This document shows, piece after piece, positions 8,686-17,344 of a DNA stretch of 64,000 nt (within the stretch, counting starts at the first letter, position 1; every line of letters begins with the position of its first letter). The notes under the pieces are model-generated. The model searched no databases, was not told the DNA's origin, and saw nothing but the letters and a program-made list of their open reading frames with translations. The stretch lies in assembly GCF_004329715.1 (NCBI RefSeq), contig NZ_JXSY01000013.1:124001-188000 (forward strand), written 5' to 3'. The translations under genes and the position numbers were made by a program. This stretch comes from Bowmanella sp. JS7-9. Its GTDB lineage: Bacteria; Pseudomonadota; Gammaproteobacteria; Enterobacterales; Alteromonadaceae.

Positions 8686-10125
8686 ATGAATACCACCAAT
8701 CAACCCACCCTGTTGTTCCATGATTATGAGACCTGGGGGGTCAGTCCGCAGAAAGATCATCCATCACAGTTTGCGGCCATTCGCACGGACCTGGACCTGA
8801 ATGAAATCGGCAGTCCGGAAAACTTTTACTGCCAGGTAGCCAATGATTATTTACCCCACCCGGTGGCCAGTTTGCTAACCGGCATCAGTCCGTTGCAAGC
8901 CAATCGGGATGGGTATTGCGAAGCGGAATTTGCCGGTAAAATTCAACGCATTATGAGCGAACCACAAACCTGCGTGGTGGGATACAACAGTATTCGTTTC
9001 GATGACGAAGTCACCCGTTATACCTTTTATCGTAACTTTATCGATCCCTATGCCAGAGAGTGGCAAAAAGGTAACAGTCGCTGGGACATTATCGATTTGG
9101 TGCGGACCTGCTATGCGTTACGACCAGACGGCATAACTTGGCCAGAAAAAGACGACGGTTCACCGAGTTTCAAACTGGAACAACTCACTGCGGCCAATGG
9201 CATCAGTCACGCCGATGCCCACGATGCGTTGTCCGACGTCAGAGCCACCATTGCACTGGCGCGCCTGGTCAAACAGGCACAACCCAAACTTTATGAGTAC
9301 CTGTTTTCATTGCGTGATAAACGTAAAGTGCTCAACCAGCTGGATTTGATAAACCATACCCCGCTGGTGCATATCTCATCAAAATTACCGGCGAGACAAG
9401 GTTGCTGCACCCTAATCATGCCGTTGTGCATGCATCCAACTAATAAAAACGCGATTATTGTCTTGAATCTGCAACTGGATCCTACGCCATTATTTGAATT
9501 GGATGCGCCCGCACTATTGGAAAAGCTGTATACCGCCAGCGAGAATCTTGCCCCTGGAGAGGACCGTTTACCGATTAAATTAATCCACATCAATAAATGT
9601 CCTGCTATCGCACCACTGGCAACGTTAAGTGATGAACGTGCGGCACAATTGGGGATTGATAAACAACGTTGTCTGGCCCACTGGCAGAGCCTGAAGCAGA
9701 ACCTGCATATCATGCAAAAATTGCAGGACATGTATGAAATTAGCCGCGATGACGCCCCTCTGGATCCTGATTACGCGCTGTATACGGGTGGCTTCTTCAG
9801 TGACTCAGATCGCTACAAAATGGAGCAAATACGCCAACTTCCTCCTGCCCAATTGGCAGGTAAAGACTGGCAGTTTGATGATCCGCGTCTGCCCGTTATG
9901 CTGTTTCGTTACCGGGCAAGAAATTATCCGGAGTCTCTTAGCTATGATGAATTACAACGCTGGCAACAACATCGGCAGTTAAGACTGGTGGACAGCCAGG
10001 GCCAATACGGATTAAATTTAACCAACTATATGAATGAGTTAGCCTTACTTGCCGAGCAATATCAGCATGATGCCGGCAAAATGCGCTTACTCAGAGATTT
10101 GCAATCATACGGTGCCAATTTGTAG
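8686..10125 (+). CDS. sbcB: Exodeoxyribonuclease I
   Basis: This is a 479-residue DEDDh 3'-5' exonuclease acting on single-stranded DNA in mismatch repair and recombination. FHDYETWG at 11-18 supplies the first acidic pair (D13, E15), followed by GYNSIRFDDEVTRYTFYRNF and the exonuclease III motif HADAHDALSDVRATIALA. The C-terminal SH3-like and helical domains that give ExoI its length are present, including FRYRARNYPESL. Size and motifs match the E. coli enzyme. The upstream 238 bp (8448-8685) contain no gene. An AAGG about 13 bases before the ATG is a weak ribosome-binding site. Confidence 0.96.
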   Translation: MNTTNQPTLLFHDYETWGVSPQKDHPSQFAAIRTDLDLNEIGSPENFYCQVANDYLPHPVASLLTGISPLQANRDGYCEAEFAGKIQRIMSEPQTCVVGYNSIRFDDEVTRYTFYRNFIDPYAREWQKGNSRWDIIDLVRTCYALRPDGITWPEKDDGSPSFKLEQLTAANGISHADAHDALSDVRATIALARLVKQAQPKLYEYLFSLRDKRKVLNQLDLINHTPLVHISSKLPARQGCCTLIMPLCMHPTNKNAIIVLNLQLDPTPLFELDAPALLEKLYTASENLAPGEDRLPIKLIHINKCPAIAPLATLSDERAAQLGIDKQRCLAHWQSLKQNLHIMQKLQDMYEISRDDAPLDPDYALYTGGFFSDSDRYKMEQIRQLPPAQLAGKDWQFDDPRLPVMLFRYRARNYPESLSYDELQRWQQHRQLRLVDSQGQYGLNLTNYMNELALLAEQYQHDAGKMRLLRDLQSYGANL

Positions 10126-10183
10126 ATAAACCCACAGGGATTTTGGCCGATAAAGCGTTAACAACGTCAAACAGGTAAAGCAG

Positions 10184-11842
10184 ATGCGCGGTGTATACCT
10201 CAATTACGATAGCTCAGCTAACCAGCTTAAGCTGGTGATCAGGCCACAAGAAGTCGACGTCAAAGAATTGAATGAAGCGGCTTTAGTCAGCCATGTGCGC
10301 AAAACTTACGGCCAGCTATACCTGTTTGAAGACCAGATTAAAGCCGCGTGCAAAGCGGCCATCAACGCACAAAAACTGCAACAATATAACCCCATCGAAG
10401 AAGTCGCCGGTGAACCTCGCGACTCCAGTGTACGTTTCAGTGTGGCCAGCGATAAGCTTTCCGCCACTCTGGAATATCAGGTTGGTTTTGGCGGCAAATC
10501 TTATGAGTTAAGCGACTTAATGGATTTGGCTACCCAGGCTGGGATTAAACGTGGTCTGAGCCGCAAACGTCTCGAAGATGTGTTGCAACGGGTGAAAACC
10601 TCAAAAGCTGGGACCGAAATCAAAGACGTAGTGGCGAAAGGCTTACCAGCCAAAAATGGTCGCTCATCAAAATTGATTCCACTGGTACCAAATGCACTGG
10701 ATCGCATACTCCGCCCACAAAGCATTAGCCTGAGTCGTGTAGATATGCGCGACCTGGGCGAAATCGTCTGTGTTAAACCCGGCACTGAACTGGTCGAACG
10801 CCGCCCGCCGGGCAAGGGCCGACCTGGCTATACAGTCACCGGCGAAGTACTGGAGCCACGCGAAGGCGAATGGTTGCCACTCAAGCCCGGTGATGGCACT
10901 TATGTCTGTCCCCATAATGAAAACCTGTTACGCGCCGAAATTGCCGGTATGCCTAAGTTTCAGGACGAAAAGATGTGGGTCGACGATGTCTTTATGAGCC
11001 GTGGGGTAAACGTCGGCAGCGGCAACATCAATTACGATGGCGCCGTGGTGGTAAATGGTGACGTGTCTGAGAAAATGCGCATTATTGCCACCGGCGATAT
11101 CACGATCAACGGCTTTGTCGAGTCCGCCCACTTAGAGTCAGGTGGTGACATCATCATTACCCAGGGCGCAATGGGTAAACATGACGAAGACAGCGACACC
11201 GAATATTCCGGTAAACTCATCGCGCAGGGTAATGTGCATATTCAGCACGGACAGGGTCTCGACATTCAATGCAATGGCAATGTCACCGTGGGTAAACAAC
11301 TGGCCTATAGCCGCATTCGCTGTGGGGGTGATGTCATTGTTGGCCCATTGGAAAATCCCAACGGCAATTTATTCGCCTGTGAGATCCAATGTGAAGGTAT
11401 TGTCCATTCTGGCTCGCTCGGTGCTGTGTCAGGCAGTCATTTATTTGTGGATTTCAGTGCCGGCCTGAATGCCATTCTCGAGCGAATAGACTCAGTGGAT
11501 GAACTGAAAAAATTACTGCGAGACCACATACAGCGTCACAGCAAAAAAATGGAACAATTCAGAGACCGACAAATCCCGGCCGATTTGCAGCATCGGATGA
11601 CGGAATTAGTAGGCAGATACCGGGATGAGCGGACTATGTTCCAGCAAGTGTTGGTCACGCTGGAACACTTGAACAAATCCAAAACCCGCTACCTGAATGA
11701 CATTGGCTTAAAAGCCATGAAGCAACTTTACCCGGGAGTCGTTGTTAAATTAAATAACCGTACCTGGAAGGCTGATCGGGAATACTCAACGGGTCATGTG
11801 CACTATGTGGGCCATCAATGGCAGTACGATCCTATTCTCTGA
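10184..11842 (+). CDS. FapA (DUF342) domain protein
   Basis: This is a 552-residue cytoplasmic protein of the DUF342/FapA family. The N-terminal half (about 1-250) carries GYTVTGEVLEPREG, the conserved segment before the repeat region. Residues about 255-430 form a right-handed beta-helix-like run of short repeats (GVNVGSGNINYDGAVVVNG, GDITINGFVESAHLES, QGNVHIQHG). The C-terminal part is a helical, probably coiled-coil segment followed by a basic tail. The family is named after a polar-flagellum assembly protein. No flagellar genes are nearby, so the specific role here is unknown. It lies 58 bp after sbcB on the same strand, and a shared transcript is possible. Confidence 0.85.
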   Translation: MRGVYLNYDSSANQLKLVIRPQEVDVKELNEAALVSHVRKTYGQLYLFEDQIKAACKAAINAQKLQQYNPIEEVAGEPRDSSVRFSVASDKLSATLEYQVGFGGKSYELSDLMDLATQAGIKRGLSRKRLEDVLQRVKTSKAGTEIKDVVAKGLPAKNGRSSKLIPLVPNALDRILRPQSISLSRVDMRDLGEIVCVKPGTELVERRPPGKGRPGYTVTGEVLEPREGEWLPLKPGDGTYVCPHNENLLRAEIAGMPKFQDEKMWVDDVFMSRGVNVGSGNINYDGAVVVNGDVSEKMRIIATGDITINGFVESAHLESGGDIIITQGAMGKHDEDSDTEYSGKLIAQGNVHIQHGQGLDIQCNGNVTVGKQLAYSRIRCGGDVIVGPLENPNGNLFACEIQCEGIVHSGSLGAVSGSHLFVDFSAGLNAILERIDSVDELKKLLRDHIQRHSKKMEQFRDRQIPADLQHRMTELVGRYRDERTMFQQVLVTLEHLNKSKTRYLNDIGLKAMKQLYPGVVVKLNNRTWKADREYSTGHVHYVGHQWQYDPIL

Positions 11843-11844
11843 TA

Positions 11845-12360
11845 TCAGAATGTACTGCGGCGTTGTTTAGCAGTTAAATGACGCTGTTTCGCGCGTCCCC
11901 GTGCGCGCTTGCGCATCCACTCTACCGAATACATGTAGGCCAGGCCGCCACACAAGCCAGCAACGCCCTGCAAAAGCATACCCCAAAAACCTCGAGCGCC
12001 CGCGATCAGGGTAAAGTCCAGAATCGGATACAACATATTTAATGTCAGTAAAATGGCCAGCGCCCCAACCACAGGGAAGATCCAACGACTGATCCGCTCT
12101 CCACGAAAACGGACACGGTGTCTGACATAGGTCGTGAGTAAAAAACTGCTGAACAGCAAAACGAACAGCATTACCCCGTAGGTAGGCAGCATATAAAGCC
12201 AGTCTTTTACCAGTGATTTGACAATTGTGGCACTGTCCAACTGTATGTTCAGGCTATTCAATTCCTGTAAAACCATTAGGGTGTGACAGCAGGTTGCAAC
12301 GGAATATGTCACTGCAAATGCCAGCAATAATCCTATCGCCCGTCGGCTTAATTTCCCCAT
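11845..12360 (-). CDS. Hypothetical four-helix inner-membrane protein
   Basis: I do not recognise this 171-residue protein. It has about four membrane helices (roughly 8-27, 52-76, 93-111 and 121-145). It ends in a strongly basic cytoplasmic tail rich in Arg and Lys (WMRKRARGRAKQRHLTAKQRR). There is no signal-peptidase or lipobox motif. The gene is convergent with the FapA-domain gene, separated by only 2 bp, and its promoter must lie within the region shared with the sugar dehydrogenase on the other strand. The coding potential looks real because the hydrophobic segments are regular and no longer frame competes. Confidence 0.7.
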   Translation of the reverse strand: MGKLSRRAIGLLLAFAVTYSVATCCHTLMVLQELNSLNIQLDSATIVKSLVKDWLYMLPTYGVMLFVLLFSSFLLTTYVRHRVRFRGERISRWIFPVVGALAILLTLNMLYPILDFTLIAGARGFWGMLLQGVAGLCGGLAYMYSVEWMRKRARGRAKQRHLTAKQRRSTF

Positions 12361-12458
12361 TCCTGCTTTCCTATCAATTGAACTTCACCACAGATCTATT
12401 ACTATGCCAAACAGACCATTTATTATTCAAGTATTGCTGTTACATCAAGGAGTTTGAA

Positions 12459-13577
12459 TTGTCTGCTTCAAAATGGATTGCTTGTGTTTCAGCACTCACT
12501 GCGCTGGTGTTCTCATCCTTATCGGGTGCCGCACAAAAACAGCCGCCAGAGTTTAGCGTTGAGGTACTGCATCACGACCTGTACTACCCGCGTACACTAT
12601 TAATTCTGGATGCGGATACCCTACTGGTTGGAGATCATCAGGGCCGTTTGCATCTGTACCATCAAGGAAAGTTGCTACGTTGGATCAATGGGCCGGATGA
12701 TGTATTGGATGAAGGTCACGGTGGGATCCTGGATATCAAACATGCTCGTGATTATGCAACGTCCGGACGCCTGTTCATCACCTATTCGGCCAAACGTGAG
12801 GACGGCAACGTCACCCGCTTGATCAGCGCCAGCCTGGGTGAAGATAAACTGGAGAATATTCAGCATATCCTCGATGCGGAGCCGGCAATCAGTACTCCGG
12901 TGCATTTTGGCGCCAAAGTCGTCCAGTTGGCTGACAACAGTTTAATTCTGACAGTGGGCGAAGGGTTTGACTATCGCGAGTCCGCTCAGCTTACCAATAC
13001 ACGACTGGGCAAACTGTTAAGGGTTATGCCAGATGGCAGTGTGCCAACGGATAACCCCTTTACCGGACAAGACGGCTACGATCCGTACCTGTTTACCCTC
13101 GGACATCGCAATCCGCAGGGTTTAGTGCTGCACAGCAAATCCGGCACATTGTTCGCCCATGAACATGGCCCAGCCGGAGGCGATGAACTCAATATCATCA
13201 ACGCCGGCCAAAACTACGGCTGGCCGGTGATCACCTATGGCCGCGATTACAGTGGTGCACAAATTACCCCGTATCGTGTTTATCCGGGCATGCAGCAGCC
13301 GCTGGTTGATTGGACGCCGTCCATTGCCCCGTCATCGATGATTGAATATCAGGGCGAGATGTTTCCGGAATTTGCCGGCGATTTACTGGTCACCACCCTC
13401 AAATCCCGCGAGCTTCGATGGGTGCAATTAGAGGGTAATAAGGTTGTCGCACAGAAATCCATGCTGAATTACCTGACAGAGCGACTGCGGGACATTGAAG
13501 TCGATACCCACGGCGCGCTGATTTTACTCACAGATGGTGAAAACGGCCGTATTCTGCGTGTTACTCGCAAAGAATAG
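12459..13577 (+). CDS. PQQ-dependent aldose sugar dehydrogenase, periplasmic
   Basis: This protein oxidises aldoses at C1 in the periplasm with pyrroloquinoline quinone as cofactor. The six-bladed propeller motifs are GHGGILDI, DNSLILTVGEGFDYR, NTRLGKLLRV, YLFTLGHRNPQGLV, HEHGPAGGDELNII and NYGWPVITYGRDYSG, as in the soluble aldose sugar dehydrogenase (YliI) group. I choose the TTG at 12459 as start. It has AAGGAG at 12447-12452 with six bases of spacing, and it gives a clean signal peptide (SASKWIACVSALTALVFSS, cut after SGA). The frame stays open upstream to 12225, but those residues do not look like protein and overlap the opposite gene. The product is 372 residues. Confidence 0.9.
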   Translation: MSASKWIACVSALTALVFSSLSGAAQKQPPEFSVEVLHHDLYYPRTLLILDADTLLVGDHQGRLHLYHQGKLLRWINGPDDVLDEGHGGILDIKHARDYATSGRLFITYSAKREDGNVTRLISASLGEDKLENIQHILDAEPAISTPVHFGAKVVQLADNSLILTVGEGFDYRESAQLTNTRLGKLLRVMPDGSVPTDNPFTGQDGYDPYLFTLGHRNPQGLVLHSKSGTLFAHEHGPAGGDELNIINAGQNYGWPVITYGRDYSGAQITPYRVYPGMQQPLVDWTPSIAPSSMIEYQGEMFPEFAGDLLVTTLKSRELRWVQLEGNKVVAQKSMLNYLTERLRDIEVDTHGALILLTDGENGRILRVTRKE

Positions 13578-13591
13578 TAGTTAACCTCATT

Positions 13592-13617
13592 AAAAAGCAG
13601 GCTAAGGCCTGCTTTTT
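13592..13617. terminator. Bidirectional rho-independent terminator
   Basis: An 11-bp perfect stem AAAAAGCAGGC / GCCTGCTTTTT encloses the loop TAAG. The A-run and T-run at the two ends serve both strands. It lies between the convergent sugar dehydrogenase and EamA genes. Confidence 0.9.
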
Positions 13618-13621
13618 ACTA

Positions 13622-14554
13622 TCAGACTTTTTTCGCGCGGCTCATAGACGCCAGAATGGAGCCACACACCACCATAGCTGCCCCCACATAGGCTAATAAA
13701 TTGATATCGCTGGCAACAAAATGTTCTGGCAACCAGCTGACCGCAAAATGCATAGCAATAATGGTAAACAACGGCGCGGTGCTTATAACCGCACTCACTT
13801 TAGAAGCATGCCAGCAGTGCATCGCCTCAGTGAAAGCCCCATAGGCTATGATGGTGTTCGCGCAGCAGAACAGCAACGCAGCCAATTGTAATGGTCCTAA
13901 CTCCAGCACTAATGCGGGTGCTGAGAATGGTAACAGTGCCAGCGAGCCCGCTACATACATCATCAGCGTTACCTGCTTGGCACTCATTCCGCGTAACAAC
14001 ACTTTTTGCAGCAAGCCATAAATTGCCCAGGTGATGGCGGCCAACACCAACATAATCACGCCTATACTGTATTGATTGAGTGACCCCAGCAACAGTGGCA
14101 AGCGGTCGTTAAAAAACAGCAAAAGTCCGCTGAATAGCACTAACGCGCCCAGCCATTCCAAAGGACGAAACTTTTCTTTGTACAAGAAAATACCGCCCAG
14201 CATTAACAGAAATGGTGCCAATTGAATCAGTACCTGCGCGGTTTCCGGATTCAGATAATCCAGCCCCACCAGATACAGCACATAGTTGGCAATCAGACCG
14301 GCGGCGGCCAAGGCTAGTAACTGCCACTGACGTCCCTGTAGCGCACCTAAGCGCGGTAATTTGTTACTTTTGACCAGTACTAAGAAAACAAATAACGCGG
14401 CGACAGCAAATCGATAAAGGGTGATCGTGACCGCATCCATGCCCTCCAGCGACAATTTTAAAAAGACCGGCAGCACACCCCACATGACGGCGGTAAGCAG
14501 AGATAAAAAGAAACCGTACCAGTGGCGAACCGGCACGTCAGACAGCGTTTGCAT
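13622..14554 (-). CDS. EamA-family (DMT) inner-membrane transporter
   Basis: This is a 310-residue protein with ten predicted membrane helices arranged as two EamA repeats (about 12-145 and 160-300). Typical features are GVLPVFLKLSLEGMDAVTITLYRFAVAALF in the first repeat and ATKWAIYGLLQK-like sequence in the second (AAITWAIYGLLQKVLL). DMT proteins move small metabolites, often amino acids or nucleosides, usually outward; the substrate here is unknown. The gene ends 5 bp from the shared terminator. It starts 9 bp after the stop of the DUF6279 lipoprotein gene on the same strand, so the two are probably co-transcribed. Confidence 0.88.
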   Translation of the reverse strand: MQTLSDVPVRHWYGFFLSLLTAVMWGVLPVFLKLSLEGMDAVTITLYRFAVAALFVFLVLVKSNKLPRLGALQGRQWQLLALAAAGLIANYVLYLVGLDYLNPETAQVLIQLAPFLLMLGGIFLYKEKFRPLEWLGALVLFSGLLLFFNDRLPLLLGSLNQYSIGVIMLVLAAITWAIYGLLQKVLLRGMSAKQVTLMMYVAGSLALLPFSAPALVLELGPLQLAALLFCCANTIIAYGAFTEAMHCWHASKVSAVISTAPLFTIIAMHFAVSWLPEHFVASDINLLAYVGAAMVVCGSILASMSRAKKV

Positions 14555-14563
14555 AGTGAAAAA

Positions 14564-15406
14564 TCAGGGGGCTAAATTTGCCAGCATTTCTATCAGATCA
14601 TCCAGTTCACTGGCAACGCGTTTTTGCTGTTTTGCGCTCAAACTCTGCTGCACTTTGGCGAGTAACTGTGCGTAAGCCTGACGATTGTCTGTGCGATGCT
14701 GCTGGTACTGCAAAGTTTGTAAAGATTCGGGTGAAACCAACAACTGTTTAAAGCGCGTTGCAAAGTCTTCTGACGTGTTGCGTTGATTTAGCAATGCGAG
14801 GGCAGATTGCTGCCACAGCCGGCGATATTCCAGCCACGCCAGAAAATTTGCGTGCATGGTATCAGCATATTCCGCGACATAACCTTTTTGCTCTGCACTG
14901 AGTCGACCAAAGTAGCCACTTAGATTTTCTTCAACATCATCGAGCACATCCTGACGTTGCTCGGCAGTGGTCATCGCCAGATACGCCTTTTCCCGCTTGG
15001 CGTTCTTTTCTTCCAATGCCTGAAAAAATTCAGCAATTTGCTCATCACTGGCCTGTTTTGCGAGCCAGATGATGTCGTCGGCCACATGCTCGCGCAGACG
15101 CACAAAATGCAGCCAGCCACGGTCCATATGAGCAATGAATTGCTCGGCCTGCATAGGTCCACTGGCAATCTCAGTGCGCAATTCGGTTAACTGGGTTTGA
15201 TAGCGTGGCAATTCCTCGGCCCGGTGCCATTGGTGCCATTTGGAAAAGACTTCATCGAACTGCTGTTTTTGCACCTTATTTAGTTCGATGTAATCGTCCA
15301 GATACCAGTGCACCAGCCAATCCAGATTGTTATACACAAAACGATTACTGCAGGCACTGAGGCCCAGCACCAACAACAGCACCGTCAGGATTTGCTTTGC
15401 TTTCAC
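14564..15406 (-). CDS. DUF6279-family lipoprotein
   Basis: This is a 280-residue lipoprotein. The signal peptide MKAKQILTVLLLVLGLSAC ends in the lipobox LSAC, with Cys19 as the lipidated residue. The mature protein is highly helical and charged. It begins SNRFVYNNLDWLVHWYLDDY, followed by LNKVQKQQFDEVFSKWHQWHR, which is the conserved start of DUF6279. The function is unknown; its position suggests an envelope role. It is the first gene of a likely two-gene unit with the EamA transporter. The residue after the lipid Cys is Ser, not Asp, so it should be sorted to the outer membrane. Confidence 0.87.
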   Translation of the reverse strand: MKAKQILTVLLLVLGLSACSNRFVYNNLDWLVHWYLDDYIELNKVQKQQFDEVFSKWHQWHRAEELPRYQTQLTELRTEIASGPMQAEQFIAHMDRGWLHFVRLREHVADDIIWLAKQASDEQIAEFFQALEEKNAKREKAYLAMTTAEQRQDVLDDVEENLSGYFGRLSAEQKGYVAEYADTMHANFLAWLEYRRLWQQSALALLNQRNTSEDFATRFKQLLVSPESLQTLQYQQHRTDNRQAYAQLLAKVQQSLSAKQQKRVASELDDLIEMLANLAP

Positions 15407-15509
15407 GATGGATTCCCTGCTAACGTGGAATAGTTACCCTAATGCTTTTATTCAGGATTACCAAACACTTACTCATGCTTTGTGACTTATACGACAGGAA
15501 AGGCAAAAT

Positions 15510-16511
15510 ATGATCAAGCGAATTGCAGTGTTGACCTCAGGAGGCGATGCGCCGGGCATGAATGCCTGTATCCGTGCTGTTGTGTTGACCGCCCATACCC
15601 TCAATCTGCAAGTGATCGGCTACCGCCACGGCTACAACGGCTTACTGAGTCGAGAATGCCAGCCGTTGCACCCCGGTGATGTGTTCAACATTATTCAACG
15701 TGGCGGCACTATCTTACGCAGCGCCCGCTGTCCGGAATTTGTGACCGAAGAGTCTGCCCATCGCGCCGCCAAAAATCTGGATGATATGCAAATTGATGCG
15801 CTGCTGGTAATCGGTGGGAATGGCTCATTCAAGGGTATGCAACATCTGGCGAAATTCTGGAATGGTAAACTCATCGGCATGCCAGGCACGATTGATAACG
15901 ATATTGCCGGAACCGATGCCACCATCGGCTATTACACCGCGATTGATACCGCGCTGGAAGCCATTGATAAGGTGCGCGATACCGCCGATGCATTTGAACG
16001 TATCTTTCTGATTGAAGTGATGGGCCGCCATGCAGGCTTTATTGGCCTGGCATCTGCGGTCGGCTCAGGGGCTGAGCAAATGTTATTACCTGAGCTATTA
16101 GAGAATGGCCAGATAGATGTGGACGCTGTGGTTGCCCATGTGGAGAAAACCCGCGCGGCGCGGGGTAAATGTAGCTACATCATTGTTACTACAGAAAACT
16201 TGTATCCCGGCGGGGCGACAGCGCTGGCCGCAGAACTCAACAGACGGATGAAGGTAGATTGTCGTGCTGCCATCTTAGGATATATCCAACGCGGGGGGTC
16301 ACCTGTCAGTCTGGATCGTATATTAGCGACCAAATTGGGTGCCTACGCGGTAGAAATGGCCGTTGCGGGGCAACATTTGATGATGGCCGGTGAACATCAT
16401 GGTGAGGTGGTAGCTGTGCCGCTGGAGGAGACGTTTGCCAGCAAGCCTCTGGATCCTTATTTAGTCAGGATCCAGCGGGACTTCTTTGACTTGTTAAAAT
16501 TACAGGGTTGA
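15510..16511 (+). CDS. pfkA: 6-phosphofructokinase, ATP type
   Basis: This enzyme phosphorylates fructose 6-phosphate to fructose 1,6-bisphosphate in glycolysis. At 333 residues it has the family signatures SGGDAPGMNACIRAV at the ATP site, PGTIDNDIAGTD with the catalytic Asp, and EVMGRHAGFIGL for sugar-phosphate binding. Gly105 at the position that separates ATP from pyrophosphate enzymes points to ATP. One change stands out: the usual GGDGS motif reads GGNGS, with Asn104 replacing the Asp equivalent to the Mg-binding D103 of E. coli PfkA. A GGAAAGG ribosome-binding site precedes the ATG. A short GGCGCC hairpin with a three-base loop follows the stop (16514-16528) but has no T-run. Confidence 0.93.
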   Translation: MIKRIAVLTSGGDAPGMNACIRAVVLTAHTLNLQVIGYRHGYNGLLSRECQPLHPGDVFNIIQRGGTILRSARCPEFVTEESAHRAAKNLDDMQIDALLVIGGNGSFKGMQHLAKFWNGKLIGMPGTIDNDIAGTDATIGYYTAIDTALEAIDKVRDTADAFERIFLIEVMGRHAGFIGLASAVGSGAEQMLLPELLENGQIDVDAVVAHVEKTRAARGKCSYIIVTTENLYPGGATALAAELNRRMKVDCRAAILGYIQRGGSPVSLDRILATKLGAYAVEMAVAGQHLMMAGEHHGEVVAVPLEETFASKPLDPYLVRIQRDFFDLLKLQG

Positions 16512-16519
16512 CCGGCGCC

Positions 16520-17344
16520 TCAGGCGCCAATCATTTTCTTGACCTGATCGCGGTGACTGCGGCTGACTTTCAGCTCAGTCCCACACTCCAGAACCAGATG
16601 GTATTCGCCGCTGACATGGCTCACCAGCTTGGTTACATAGTTAATGTTCACGATGGCACTACGGTGTACCCGCACAAACGTACGTGGATCCAGTTGTTGC
16701 TCCAACTCTTTCATGGTTCGGCGCAGGATATGAGTTTCGCTACCCGCATGCACGCACATGTAATCGCCTGCGGCATCCACCCAGCGGATCTGTGCCACTT
16801 CCACTCGCGCAGTTTCGGAGCCGTCCTTAATTGCCAGAATGGCAGGATACGGGCTGGTTTGAATCGGTTGACCACTGGCCAACGATTGTAAGATATCTTC
16901 ACATTCGACCCCGGTTGCCGACGCAAGTAAATCGGCCAGTTTTTGCTTGTGCGCTTCATCCTGTTTACGGGTTAGGGTGTGCTCTACTTTAGCAATCGCC
17001 TCGGCCAAACGCTGTTCATCCACCGGTTTAAGAATGTAATCCAGTGCATGTACTTCAAACGCGCGAATGGCATAGTTATCAAACGCAGTGATAAACACCA
17101 CCAACGGCAATGGAATTCCCTTTTGTCCAAGTTGCTGAATCAGCTGAAATCCATTCATACCCGGCATTTGAATATCCAAAAACACCAAATCCGGCTTGTG
17201 CTGAATAATGGCTTCCAGTGCTTCCTGGCCATTGGCGCATTCACCCAGCACCTGAATTTGACTGAAATCCTGTAAACGTACCGTCAGACCTTTTCTTGCC
17301 AACGGTTCATCATCAACGATGAGGGTTTTAATTATCTTTGTCAT
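16520..17344 (-). CDS. LytTR-family response regulator
   Basis: This 274-residue regulator has an N-terminal receiver domain (about 5-125). The acidic pocket is DDE at 11-13, the phosphoacceptor is Asp57 (LVFLDIQMPG), and Lys is in YILKPVD. A linker of about 45 residues leads to a LytTR DNA-binding domain (about 170-272: VEVAQIRWVDAAGDYMCVHA, RTFVRVHRSAIVNI, LKVSRSHRDQVKKMI). It forms a classical pair with the kinase gene directly upstream, which overlaps it by 17 bp. LytTR regulators bind pairs of direct repeats, but no target promoter can be named from this window. The family resembles BtsR/YpdB and AlgR. Confidence 0.92.
   Translation of the reverse strand: MTKIIKTLIVDDEPLARKGLTVRLQDFSQIQVLGECANGQEALEAIIQHKPDLVFLDIQMPGMNGFQLIQQLGQKGIPLPLVVFITAFDNYAIRAFEVHALDYILKPVDEQRLAEAIAKVEHTLTRKQDEAHKQKLADLLASATGVECEDILQSLASGQPIQTSPYPAILAIKDGSETARVEVAQIRWVDAAGDYMCVHAGSETHILRRTMKELEQQLDPRTFVRVHRSAIVNINYVTKLVSHVSGEYHLVLECGTELKVSRSHRDQVKKMIGA

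Noticed and set aside
12225-12458. An upstream extension of the sugar dehydrogenase frame to an ATG at 12225
   Set aside because: It overlaps the opposite membrane-protein gene and is not signal-peptide-like; the TTG at 12459 has an ideal ribosome-binding site and signal peptide.
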